This document shows positions 1 to 7,187 of a stretch of 35,363 nucleotides of DNA, piece after piece; position 1 is the first letter of the stretch; each line of letters starts with the position of its first letter. Location of the stretch: the NCBI GenBank assembly GCA_034666965.1, contig JAXDKT010000196.1, positions 1 through 35,363 on the forward strand, written 5' to 3'. The DNA is from Chersky-267 sp034666965 (lineage in GTDB: Bacteria; Chloroflexota; Limnocylindria; Limnocylindrales; CSP1-4). The notes under the pieces were generated by a model. That model was not told where the DNA came from. It did not search any database and was given only the letters and a program-made list of their open reading frames with translations. Made by a program: the position numbers and the translations under genes.

Positions 1-155
1 GCTGGGCGACGGTCGGGACGTTCGCGTCGAAGGCTGCGGTCGGAGCCGAGCGGATCGTCATCCCCGGAACCATCAAGCGCTACGTGCGGGCCGTCTGGGA
101 CGTGACCGGCGCCGGCGTCTCCATTCCATTCCTCGTCGCGCTGGCGCGCACCTAA
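1..155 (+). CDS. Phage structural protein, 3' end only
   Basis: The window opens inside an open frame that begins at base 3 and stops with TAA at 153-155. The visible 50 residues end in a hydrophobic, beta-strand-like tail (GTIKRYVRAVWDVTG, then FLVALART). This RYVRAVWDVTG-type ending resembles small virion proteins encoded next to major tail genes in actinobacterial siphophages, but I recall that only as a pattern. Its stop lies 16 nt before the next start, and the next gene's ribosome binding site (AGGAGG) starts 2 nt after the stop, so the two are probably co-transcribed. The N-terminus is outside the window and the exact role is unknown. Confidence 0.6.
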   Translation, partial: WATVGTFASKAAVGAERIVIPGTIKRYVRAVWDVTGAGVSIPFLVALART

Positions 156-171
156 CAGGAGGCAACTCACC

Positions 172-579
172 ATGGCATTCCGACACGGCAAGAACGCTCA
201 GATCAGCGTCAACGCGGTCGATCTGAGCGCGTTCTGCGACAACCTCGACCTCGCGATCGACGTCGACACCGCCGATACCACGATGTTCGGGAGCAACTGG
301 AAGTCGGCGATCGCCGGCCTCATCGGGGCCAAGCTCGACCTCTCTGGGGCGTGGGATCCGACGGCATCGACCGGACCGGCCGCGGCCATCTTCGCCTGCA
401 TCAGCGGCGGGGTGCCGGTGGCCTGCGTCCACAAGCCGGGAGGCACGCTCTCCGGGCAGCGGACCAACAGCTTTAACGCCCTCGTCACGAGCTATTCCGA
501 GGGCTCGCCCGTCGGCGGGAAGGTCACGTTCAAGGCCGCCCTGTTGGTCACGGGCGCTGTCACCCCGACCACCCAGTAG
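172..579 (+). CDS. Major tail protein-like (phage tail tube)
   Basis: This 135-residue protein is probably the tail-tube subunit of a siphovirus-like phage. It starts MAFRHGKNAQISV, followed by an LSAFCDNLDL strand and a DTADTTMFG segment. That layout is common in short tail-tube proteins and related virion proteins of phages infecting high-GC hosts. No signal peptide or membrane segment is present. The ATG is preceded by a strong AGGAGG about 6 nt upstream. Position supports the call: a chaperone gene pair with a frameshift and then a tape measure gene follow, which is the usual siphovirus order. The assignment rests on context and general appearance rather than a diagnostic motif. Another structural protein of the tail-tube fold remains possible. 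Confidence 0.6.
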   Translation: MAFRHGKNAQISVNAVDLSAFCDNLDLAIDVDTADTTMFGSNWKSAIAGLIGAKLDLSGAWDPTASTGPAAAIFACISGGVPVACVHKPGGTLSGQRTNSFNALVTSYSEGSPVGGKVTFKAALLVTGAVTPTTQ

Positions 580-598
580 CAGGAGGCCCCACGATCCC

Positions 599-892
599 AT
601 GTCCCTTCCGAGCGTTCTGGCCCGTGACTCCGTCGAGATCGGTGGGGTCAAGGTCGAGTTCCGGGCGATGTCCCGGACCGAGGCTTTCAAGATGCAGTCC
701 TTTGGGCTGAAGCGTGCCGACGAGGCCGAGGTCTACGTCCTGACGTGCGGCACGGGCTGCACGAAGGTCGAGGCGGAGGCCTTCCGGGCCGGCAACACGC
801 TCGACGACGCCGGGCTTCTGATTGACGCAATCCTCGCCCTGTCCGGCCTGACGCCGGAGCCCGACGAGGAGGCGAACGCCCCAAAAGGCTGA
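599..892 (+). CDS. Tail assembly chaperone, short (G-like) product
   Basis: This 97-residue acidic protein (MSLPSVLARDSVEIGG...) occupies the slot of the lambda gpG-like tail assembly chaperone, between the major tail protein and tape measure genes. Such chaperones coat the tape measure protein and guide tail-tube polymerisation in the infected cell. The frame ends GCC-CCA-AAA-GGC-TGA. The last codons lie on a CCCAAAA heptamer in exactly the phase needed for a -1 slip (see next entries). AGGAGG lies upstream of the ATG. The sequence ends in an Asp/Glu-rich tail (EPDEEANAPKG), as expected for the linker before the slip site. The chaperone role is inferred from position, size and the frameshift signal. 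Confidence 0.72.
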   Translation: MSLPSVLARDSVEIGGVKVEFRAMSRTEAFKMQSFGLKRADEAEVYVLTCGTGCTKVEAEAFRAGNTLDDAGLLIDAILALSGLTPEPDEEANAPKG

Positions 893-1086
893 GCCTCCAA
901 GAGACGTTCGAGAGGGCGTTCATGGAGGAGGAGCTCGATAGCTTCGACTTCGTCCTCGCTGAGGCCCTGCACATGACCGTAGCCCGGATGAATGACGAGA
1001 TGCCCAACAACGAATACATCGCCTGGCGGGCGTTCTACGTCTACCGGGAAGCCCAGCTGGAGCTGGCCAGAAAGGAAATGCGCTGA
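599..1086 (+). CDS. Tail assembly chaperone, -1 frameshifted (GT-like) fusion product
   Basis: If ribosomes slip back one base on CCCAAAA at 880-886, reading continues from AGG at 886-888 without a stop to TGA at 1084-1086. This adds 66 residues (RLSLQETFERAF... to ...ARKEMR). The added segment is rich in charged, helix-forming residues and includes a short aromatic run (AWRAFYVYREAQ), typical of T-domain extensions. The fusion product is about 162 residues. The -1 frame has no good independent start near its beginning, which supports expression by frameshift rather than reinitiation. In lambda and many siphophages the longer GT form contacts the tape measure protein and is made at a low fixed ratio. 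The slip efficiency here cannot be read from sequence. Confidence 0.72.
880..886 (+). promoter_or_regulatory. Programmed -1 ribosomal frameshift slippery site (CCCAAAA)
   Basis: The heptamer C CCA AAA fits the X XXY YYZ rule in the zero frame of the chaperone gene. It sits six bases before the zero-frame TGA at 890-892. Both tRNAs can re-pair with CCC and AAA after a one-base slip. The -1 frame is open for a further 66 codons and encodes a plausible chaperone extension. Confidence 0.75.
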
Positions 1087-1087
1087 C

Positions 1088-1549
1088 GTGGTCGACGTCA
1101 AGGTCGAGGTCCGAGGGATCCGCGAGCTCAACTCCGCGTTCAAGGCGGTCGACGCCGGGTTGTCGCGTGAGCTGAAGGCCGCCTTCTGGGGCATCGCCAA
1201 CGCGGTCGTCGGCAAGATCCAGCAACGGATGCCGCACGACCACGGCGACGCGGCCGGGTCCGTGAAGCCTCGAGCCACGGCCAAGGGCGCCGGGATCGCG
1301 TTTGGTGGGACCAAGGCCCCGTACATGCCGTGGCTGGATTTCGGCGGGTCGGTCGGTCGGGGCCACGTTCCGGGACAGGCGTGGTCCGGGGCCATCAAGC
1401 GGGATTGGCTTGGGGTGCCCTCCGGTGAGGGGCGCTACGTGTACCCCGCCATCTCCGAGGAGCGCGGCGCGACCGCGGCGGCGGTCGACGAGGCCATCGC
1501 CAAGGTCGCTAAGCACGCCGGCTTCGAGACCACCGGGAGCGGGGACTGA
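1088..1549 (+). CDS. HK97 gp10-like phage morphogenesis protein
   Basis: The GTG at 1088 gives a 153-residue protein starting VVDVKVEVRGIRELNSAFKAV. A start at ATG 992 would lie inside the frameshifted chaperone extension, so the GTG just after that stop is preferred. An AAAGGAA tract lies upstream. The layout fits HK97-gp10-type (tail completion/neck) proteins: an N-terminal helix, a KIQQRMPHDHGDAAGSV segment, then a glycine-rich central part with the PYMPWLDFGG motif. A C-terminal helix (AAAVDEAIAKVAKHAG) follows. These proteins join the head connector to the tail. Its position between the chaperone and tape measure, rather than before the major tail gene, is not the usual order. The stop overlaps the next ATG (TGATG). 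Confidence 0.65.
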   Translation: MVDVKVEVRGIRELNSAFKAVDAGLSRELKAAFWGIANAVVGKIQQRMPHDHGDAAGSVKPRATAKGAGIAFGGTKAPYMPWLDFGGSVGRGHVPGQAWSGAIKRDWLGVPSGEGRYVYPAISEERGATAAAVDEAIAKVAKHAGFETTGSGD

Positions 1550-2946
1550 TGGCCCGCCAGATCGTCGTCGACATCGTTGGCGACGCGACCAAGTTCCACA
1601 AGGCTACGGACGCTGCGATCACGAAGTCGGGCCACCTGACCGGGAAGCTTCAGGGCATCGGGAAGGGCATGGTCATCGGGGCCGGGGTGGGCGCGTTCAA
1701 CCTGCTTACCACGGGCATTGGCATGGCGCTCGGGAAGCTCGATGAAGCCAAGCAGGCGTACGTCGAGGATCGCGACTCGCAGGACATGCTGGCCGCCGCC
1801 AACGGGCGCCTCGCCGCAGCCCAGCGGGGGAACATCTCGGCCATCGAGGCCAAGATCACCGCCAATCAGGCCCTCGGTGTATCCGACTCTGCCCAGCGTG
1901 ACGGCATCGCGGCCTTCATGCGCCAGACGAACGACGCCACCGCGGCCATGGCCCTCAATCAGGCGGCCGTCGAGCTGGCCGCCGCGACCGGCAAGTCGTA
2001 TGCCGAGGCTCAGGCCGAGATCACCTCCGGTGTGGCCGGTAAGACGAAGGCCCTGATGAAGGACGGCGTCGAGGTCGCCAAGGGCGCCAGTGCGACCGAG
2101 GTCGCCAACGCGGTCCTGAACAAGTACGCCGGATCCGCCAACAAGTTCGCGACGACCGACGCCGGCAAGATGGCCGTTTCCAACGAGAAGATCGGCGAGG
2201 CCATGGAGAAGGTGGGTATGGTCGTCTCCAAGGTCAGTGAGGTCGCCCTGCCGATCCTCGCCGACGCTTTCTCGGCGGTCGTAGATGTCCTCGGTCAGGT
2301 CTGGGGTGCCATCCAGCCCGTTGTCGACGCCGTCGCGAAGCAGCTGGAGCCCGTGTTTAAGGCCGTCGGGCCTGTCGCTCAGCACATCTTCGGCGCCATC
2401 GCGGCCGCAGTGAAGGCCCTCCAGCCCGTGTTCAAGGTCGTGTTCGACGTGATCGGGGCCTACATCGGCGTGTGGGTCAAGGTCTTCCAGACCGCCTTTG
2501 GCATCCTCGGCAAGGCCGTCGGCGTCCTCCAGTCCGCATTCAGGGTCATGGGCGACGCGATCGGGGCCGTGTTCAAGGCCGTCTCTGGCGCCGTGAAGGG
2601 TGCGATTAACGCCGTGATCGGGGTGATCAACGGCCTGATCGGGGCGATCAACGGCATTCAGGTTCACATCCACATCAACCCGCCGATCGGGCCGAGCATC
2701 GGCTTCGACTGGAACGGGATGAACATCGGAAAGCTCCCGTACCTCCACGCGGGTGGCGTGGTGCCCGGGGTTCCCGGGTCGAACGTGCCCGCGATCCTCC
2801 AAGCCGGGGAGCGGGTGATCCCTGCGGGTGGTGGCGCCCAGACGATTGTCCACATTCACATCGAAGAGGGCGCCTTCATCGACGGCCCCTCGGTCGATCG
2901 ACTCGCACAAACCATCGCCCAGCGACTGCGTCTAAGCGGCGCGTAA
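1549..2946 (+). CDS. Tail tape measure protein
   Basis: This 465-residue protein probably sets tail length and occupies the tail lumen before DNA ejection. It opens MARQIVVDIVGDATKF and continues with an Ala/Lys/Gln-rich helical region. Residues about 215-370 are a long hydrophobic amphipathic stretch with repeated VxGAI/VFKAV units, the membrane-active part common in tape measure proteins. A glycine-rich domain follows (LHAGGVVPGVPG, GERVIPAGGG), a C-terminal signature seen in many tape measure proteins. The ATG overlaps the preceding stop. At about 0.15 nm per residue, the known scaling for this family, the tail would be near 70 nm, which is short for a siphovirus. The identification is strong from composition and order. 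Confidence 0.85.
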   Translation: MARQIVVDIVGDATKFHKATDAAITKSGHLTGKLQGIGKGMVIGAGVGAFNLLTTGIGMALGKLDEAKQAYVEDRDSQDMLAAANGRLAAAQRGNISAIEAKITANQALGVSDSAQRDGIAAFMRQTNDATAAMALNQAAVELAAATGKSYAEAQAEITSGVAGKTKALMKDGVEVAKGASATEVANAVLNKYAGSANKFATTDAGKMAVSNEKIGEAMEKVGMVVSKVSEVALPILADAFSAVVDVLGQVWGAIQPVVDAVAKQLEPVFKAVGPVAQHIFGAIAAAVKALQPVFKVVFDVIGAYIGVWVKVFQTAFGILGKAVGVLQSAFRVMGDAIGAVFKAVSGAVKGAINAVIGVINGLIGAINGIQVHIHINPPIGPSIGFDWNGMNIGKLPYLHAGGVVPGVPGSNVPAILQAGERVIPAGGGAQTIVHIHIEEGAFIDGPSVDRLAQTIAQRLRLSGA

Positions 2947-2958
2947 GTAGGAGATCCA

Positions 2959-3540
2959 ATGAGCGACCAGAGCGGCAAGTACCTCGACCTCATCTACGCG
3001 AGCATCGCGCAGGGCACGGCCAAGGCGAGCTTTACGTCCGAGTTCAAGATCAACGACACCCCGGGCATGGGCGCGACCCCGCTCCTCCTGCCCGAGTTCT
3101 GGTATCCCAACCGGGACATCGGGCGGGGCCTCCGGATCGTCGCTCGGGGGATCCTCTCGTCGACCGGCACGCCGACCTACACCTTCAGCTGCCGGCTCGG
3201 CGCTGAGGGCAGCACGTCGGCGGGCATCATCCTCGGCTCGGCGGCGCTGGTGACCGGATCCGGCGTCACCAACCAGCCGTGGGAGTTCGAGGGGGACGTG
3301 ATCCTGCGAGCGTTCGGAGCGGCCGGGGCCAACTCGACCGTTCAGGGCGTGGGGATGATCTCCAGCCCGGGACTCGCCAGCCCGTTCGCGTACCCCCTGT
3401 ACGGGGCGGGCGCATCCCCGGGCACCGTGGCGACCATCGACCACAGCATCGCCAACTACATCAACTTTAACGTGGCCTGCTCGGCCTCGTCAGCCTCGAA
3501 CAGCATCACCCTCCAGCAGCTGCTCATCCTCGGGTACTAG
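2959..3540 (+). CDS. Phage tail/virion protein of unknown function
   Basis: This 193-residue protein follows the tape measure gene by 12 nt. It is rich in Gly, Ser, Thr and Ala with alternating strands and no signal peptide or membrane helix. The C-terminus (CSASSASNSITLQQLLILGY) resembles beta-sandwich virion proteins found as decoration or distal-tail components in phages of high-GC bacteria. A jelly-roll-like fold is plausible from the strand-rich pattern and the FSCRLGAEG and ITLQQL edges. In place of the distal tail protein expected after a tape measure, this gene is unusually short and compact. A ribosome binding site (GGAG) precedes the ATG. The function is not established. Confidence 0.6.
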   Translation: MSDQSGKYLDLIYASIAQGTAKASFTSEFKINDTPGMGATPLLLPEFWYPNRDIGRGLRIVARGILSSTGTPTYTFSCRLGAEGSTSAGIILGSAALVTGSGVTNQPWEFEGDVILRAFGAAGANSTVQGVGMISSPGLASPFAYPLYGAGASPGTVATIDHSIANYINFNVACSASSASNSITLQQLLILGY

Positions 3541-3543
3541 CCC

Positions 3544-5382
3544 GTGCCGACGCCGACACTGAAGGGGCCGATCAGGCGCAGGCCGGGACGTCTCCGGCCC
3601 GCGCGGCCTCGACCGTCGCTCGTCCTCGGAGGCGGTGGTGGGACCACCGTCACAGTCGCTGGTGTCGACCAGACGGCGTTCCTGCGCCATCGCAGCCTGA
3701 CCATGAGGTTGAATACCTTCGACTTCGCTCTGATCGACCCAGCCGTACCGCCCGCCCTCGGGGACATCGTTCATGTGCTCGAGCCGGCGTGGGACGGGAC
3801 GGTGGTGTCCGTCAGCCAAACTGACCCGCCGAAGGGAACGACGAAGTTCTACAGGGTGGTGGCCACCAACCCGGACGTGGCCTATGCCGCTCCGGCACCG
3901 TTCGGTCTCTCCGACAACCCTGACAACGCCACCACCTACGGGTACGAAGGGCTCGAGATCACGGCGTCTCGGACCGACACCGGAGACGAGAACCGCGGCT
4001 CGTGCAGGATCTTGGTCGATGGGCTCTGGCCGGGGATGACGGTCCCAATAACCTCGGCCAACTTCGCATTGGTGGCTCGCCAGTACACCGTCAGCAACGT
4101 AACGATCACGTGGCCGGTCTCGACCGCGCCCGTCTATGCCATCGAGTTCGGTGACGCGATGGTCACCCTCTCGGCGTGGGTCGGGCAGACAGCGACCGAC
4201 GACATCCTGCCGATCACCTCGACGAAGATCACCGACGGGGCAGTCACGACGCCCAAGCTCGCCGCCAACGCCGTCACCGCCAACGAAATCGCGGCCGGGT
4301 CGATCACGGCTCCGAAGATCGCTGGCGGGGCCGTCACGGCTGAGAAGCTGTCTGTCGGAAACGTCATGCCCGGGGCCGGGAATGCGGTTCTCAATCCGTC
4401 GTTTGAGGACCTCGATCCCTCGACCGGCCTGCCCGCCCAGTGGACGAAGGACTATCAGGTCGTCGGCGCCGGGGCGACCTACTCCCAGCACCCCTCGGCG
4501 AGTTCCGGCAGTTGGGCCATGTCCATCGCCGTGGCCTCTGTCAGCGACGGCGGGGCGATCGCCTCGAGGGCTATCCCTGTGACCCCGGGTGACGTCTACT
4601 ACTGCTCGGTCATGGTCGGGGCGAGCGGGGCGTCGACTGGCGGCCTGTACTTCCGAGCCTACTTCGGGACGACGGACCAGTTCACGGGTGGGGCCGTCGT
4701 GGCCACCGTCGCCATCGTCCCAGACAGCTCGAACATTCCGGCCGCCTACACGAAGTTCGACGGCTACGTCACGGTCCCGGCGGCGGTCACGTGGATGCGC
4801 CTGTCGATCTACAACTTCCTGCCCGGGACGGCTCGGACGATGGTGGTCGATGACGTGTCCGCCGAGCGCACAGCCGGAGGGGTCGCGAACAGCGACGGGA
4901 ATGTCCTCATCAACGCCGCCGGGATCGTCGTGACCAACGGCAAGATCACCGTCACCAATCCGGGTTCGACGGTCGTCATCGACGGCACATCGAACATGTT
5001 CAAGATCGCCGCCACGGGGACGCTCGACACGGGCTCGGTCGCGGACGACTCATCGGGAAGCGCCACGGTCGACCTCGCCTCTCTTGCCCCACGCACCAGC
5101 TCACTCGCCATGCTGGCCATGATCGGGACGGGGACCGCGGCCTCGGATGCCCGTCGGACCGCGCCCTACCTCGACGGGGTGGGCGTGGGCTTCGTAGCGG
5201 CCACCAGCGGTGGAGCCGTGACCTCCAAGCGGGCCATCCAGTCCGGACGGACGGAGGCTGCCTCGTCTCTCGTCGGCGCCGGCACTGACACGCCTCGAGT
5301 GACCATCAGCTTCGTCAACCGGACGGGCGCGGCCGTCACCCGATACCTCCGGTACTACCTCCTTCAGGAGACCGCGATATGA
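3544..5382 (+). CDS. Minor tail / tail-fibre protein with repeat stalk and sugar-binding-like domain
   Basis: The GTG at 3544, 3 nt after the preceding stop, gives a 612-residue protein. Residues 1-40 are basic and proline-rich, ending in a glycine run. Residues about 40-215 form a strand-rich domain. Residues about 220-275 hold short repeats (KITDGAVTTPKLAANAV, then NEIAAGSITAPKIAGGAV), typical of fibrous, trimeric tail-fibre stalks. Residues about 280-445 start with NPSFEDLDP and look like a carbohydrate-binding-module sandwich. The rest is a fibre-like C-terminal domain with GKITVTNPGSTVVIDG. The likely role is host recognition at the tail tip. The domain calls rest on visible patterns only. 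The stop overlaps the next start (ATGA). Confidence 0.7.
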   Translation: MPTPTLKGPIRRRPGRLRPARPRPSLVLGGGGGTTVTVAGVDQTAFLRHRSLTMRLNTFDFALIDPAVPPALGDIVHVLEPAWDGTVVSVSQTDPPKGTTKFYRVVATNPDVAYAAPAPFGLSDNPDNATTYGYEGLEITASRTDTGDENRGSCRILVDGLWPGMTVPITSANFALVARQYTVSNVTITWPVSTAPVYAIEFGDAMVTLSAWVGQTATDDILPITSTKITDGAVTTPKLAANAVTANEIAAGSITAPKIAGGAVTAEKLSVGNVMPGAGNAVLNPSFEDLDPSTGLPAQWTKDYQVVGAGATYSQHPSASSGSWAMSIAVASVSDGGAIASRAIPVTPGDVYYCSVMVGASGASTGGLYFRAYFGTTDQFTGGAVVATVAIVPDSSNIPAAYTKFDGYVTVPAAVTWMRLSIYNFLPGTARTMVVDDVSAERTAGGVANSDGNVLINAAGIVVTNGKITVTNPGSTVVIDGTSNMFKIAATGTLDTGSVADDSSGSATVDLASLAPRTSSLAMLAMIGTGTAASDARRTAPYLDGVGVGFVAATSGGAVTSKRAIQSGRTEAASSLVGAGTDTPRVTISFVNRTGAAVTRYLRYYLLQETAI

Positions 5383-5894
5383 ACGGCATCGGGATGCTCA
5401 TCGCCTACGACGTCGACGGGAACGTGATCGCGACCCTCGACCATGCCGTGATCAGAGACGAGAACGACGAGCCGATCGGGTTGGTCGACTTCGCGGCCCA
5501 CGAGGAGGCCGGTGGGGAGCATCTGGACGTCTGGACGGTGGCCCGGGAGGACGAGCACGGGAGCCGGACGCTGGCCAAGGGCTCGAAGGTCTGGCCCGAG
5601 TGGATCGGCGGTCGGGCGCACGAGTTCCGGGTGGAGCTCGAGGGACCTCCCGGAGCCCGCCGGATCGCCGCGCTGGTCCATCGGAAGAGCGGGCATCGAA
5701 GGATCCGCGTCGACGTGGAGGGTGCGATCGCCGGACGGATCGAGGCTGCCGCAGGGGACCTTGCCGACATCCGGGATCTCGTTGGTGGACCGGACCGACA
5801 CCTGACCCTCGACGACCGAGGGCGAACCGTTGCCAAGGTCAAACGGGCGCGGCCCATACTGCCAGTGCTCAGTCGGGGCGACGGGCGTTACTAG
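5379..5894 (+). CDS. Phage protein of unknown function, distal tail operon
   Basis: This 171-residue, charged, soluble protein (MNGIGMLIAYDVDGNVIATLDH...) overlaps the tail-fibre stop by 4 nt (ATGA), so it is probably translated by coupling. I do not recognise a family. The N-terminal 30 residues form a strand-turn-strand unit with acidic tips. The centre is rich in Glu, His and Arg, and a GRIEAAAGDLADIRDLVGG helix follows near residue 115. Position after the fibre gene and before a hairpin makes it the last gene of the tail operon. It could be a fibre chaperone or a small virion component; neither is shown by the sequence. Confidence 0.65.
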   Translation: MNGIGMLIAYDVDGNVIATLDHAVIRDENDEPIGLVDFAAHEEAGGEHLDVWTVAREDEHGSRTLAKGSKVWPEWIGGRAHEFRVELEGPPGARRIAALVHRKSGHRRIRVDVEGAIAGRIEAAAGDLADIRDLVGGPDRHLTLDDRGRTVAKVKRARPILPVLSRGDGRY

Positions 5895-5958
5895 ATCGTC
5901 ACGGGACGAGGCCCCGAAGGGATTGGTCGCTCGGCCTGCTCTCAAAGATGCTGACTTC

Positions 5959-5990
5959 GCCCCGGCCGGAGTCCCCCTTCCGACCGGGGC
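5959..5990 (+). terminator. Hairpin after the phage tail operon
   Basis: GCCCCGGCCGG (5959-5969) can pair with CCGACCGGGGC (5980-5990) apart from one C-A mismatch, across a 10-nt loop. It lies 64 nt after the last phage stop and before a convergent gene. There is no U-tract, so intrinsic termination is likely but not certain. Confidence 0.5.
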
Positions 5991-6012
5991 ACCAAGGAGG
6001 CCTACGGTGCCC

Positions 6013-6309
6013 TCAGCCCAGCAGAGTCCCGAGGTTGCTCACCACGGGCACGGCTGAGACACACAGGATCATGGCCCACGCGACGCCGCGGAACATGCGC
6101 GGGATCGTGAGCAGGACGGCGACCTCGATCCCGTAGCCGATGAAGCCCATGAGGACCAGCCCGGACGGGCCGAGCGCGCCGAGGATGCCCCCGGCCAGAG
6201 GAGCTCCTTCGTGAAAGCCTCGGCTCAGGCCGACCAAGGTGGTCAGGCAGTCGGCGGCATTCAAGGCGAACAGGGCCGTCAGTAGGATCGCCCGATGTCG
6301 ACTGCGCAC
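6013..6309 (-). CDS. Small multi-pass membrane protein (DUF5658-like)
   Basis: This 98-residue minus-strand protein starts at GTG and has three hydrophobic helices: about residues 8-28, 42-68 and 76-95. The first helix ends in NAADCLTTLVGLSRGFHEGAPLAG, split here as NAADCLTT and HEGAPLAG. That matches the pattern of DUF5658 proteins, in which an N-x-x-D-x-x-[ST]T helix is followed by a short loop with E-x-N/A-P-L. The function of that family is not known. It faces the phage tail operon and lies between the phage end and the broken helicase, so it could be a phage cargo gene, or less likely a chromosomal gene. No clear Shine-Dalgarno precedes the GTG, which lowers certainty. Confidence 0.6.
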   Translation of the reverse strand: MRSRHRAILLTALFALNAADCLTTLVGLSRGFHEGAPLAGGILGALGPSGLVLMGFIGYGIEVAVLLTIPRMFRGVAWAMILCVSAVPVVSNLGTLLG

Positions 6310-6312
6310 CGT

Positions 6313-6340
6313 GAACCTCGTCCATCACGGACCGAGGTTC
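6313..6340. repeat. Inverted repeat at the phage/helicase junction
   Basis: GAACCTCG at 6313-6320 is the exact reverse complement of CGAGGTTC at 6333-6340. The match continues inward as TCC/GGA with a one-base offset. It lies between the start of the membrane-protein gene and the end of the truncated helicase, so it could be an operator, a terminator or a recombination-associated sequence. Confidence 0.55.
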
Positions 6341-6350
6341 ATCGGCTACG

Positions 6351-7127
6351 TCAAACCGTGAGCTTGACCTCGGCGAGTCGCCAGCCGTAGATCGACTGAT
6401 CGTCGTCGCCGACCAGGAAGATTCGGTTGGCCGGCGCAGCAAGAAGCAGGGCGAGCTCCAGCTGCGACCGATCGACGTCCTGGACCTCGTCGACGAGCAG
6501 CTCGCTGCAGACCGAGCGCCAGCCGGCCAGCAGGTCGGGCTCGGTCTCGAGCAACGACAGGGACCGCGCCACCAGGTCGTCGAAGTCCAACCCGCCCGCG
6601 GCCGCCAGCGCATGCTCGTACGCCACGAACGCTCGCGCGCGCGAGCCGGCCTGCGGGTCGGCCGCTACGGCTTCGACGTCCACCCGATGCTCGAGCTTGA
6701 GCGCGGAGAACGTCGTGTCGAGCCGCCGGCGCTCGGCCGCGTCCGCGGTAGGGACGACCTGCCGGAGCAGCGTCTCACGATCGAGCAGGGGCTCGACCGA
6801 TCGGCCGGCGGCGCGCAGGATCTCGCGGCCAAACGCGTGGAACGTGCGCACCCGGACCGTTCCCGGCGCGACGTCCAGGGGCAGGAGCGCGGCCGCGACC
6901 CGCACCTCGAGCTCGTCGGCGGCTCGCTTGTTGAAGGCGATGGCCGCGATCCGCTCGGCCGGCGTCCCCGTCGCCACGAGCCAGGCGATCCGGGCAACGA
7001 GCGTCGTCGTCTTGCCGCTGCCGGCCGGGGCCAGGCACAGGACGGGTCCGGGCTGGGCCGTGGCGGCCGCACGCTGGTCCGGGGTCAGCCCGTCGATCCG
7101 GGCCTGGACGGCGGGGTGGAGGTCCAT
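6351..7127 (-). pseudogene. UvrD/PcrA-type superfamily 1 helicase, C-terminally truncated
   Basis: Starting at ATG 7127-7125, the frame encodes 258 residues of the N-terminal half of a UvrD-like 3'-5' helicase. The visible motifs are the Q motif (LTPDQRAAAT), Walker A (APAGSGKTTTL), motif Ia (IAFNKRAADEL), Ib (TFHAFGREIL), motif II (LLVDEVQDVDRSQL) and motif III (VGDDDQSIYGWRLAEV). It then stops with KLTV-TGA. Full-length relatives carry about 300-450 further residues with motifs IV-VI, which are needed for ATP hydrolysis and unwinding, so this product should be inactive. The break falls at about 6351-6370, beside the prophage tail region. The simplest reading is disruption by phage integration, with the C-terminal half beyond the other end of the phage. 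It diverges from uvrC. Confidence 0.8.
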
Positions 7128-7175
7128 CGGGCCATGGTGGCTGGTCTCGATTGCCCGGCACTTTCGTGTTTGGCC

Positions 7176-7181
7176 TACGAT
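7176..7181 (+). promoter_or_regulatory. Putative -10 element for uvrC
   Basis: TACGAT lies 6 nt before the GTG of uvrC, with TTGCCC at 7151-7156 as a possible -35 (19-nt spacing). The short distance implies a leaderless mRNA. The evidence is by eye only. Confidence 0.35.
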
Positions 7182-7187
7182 CGGGAT

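Noticed and set aside
1435..2910. Long minus-strand open frame opposite the tape measure gene
   Set aside because: Composition is Asp/Gly/His/Arg-rich, typical of antisense shadows of GC-rich genes, and the + strand gene is clear.
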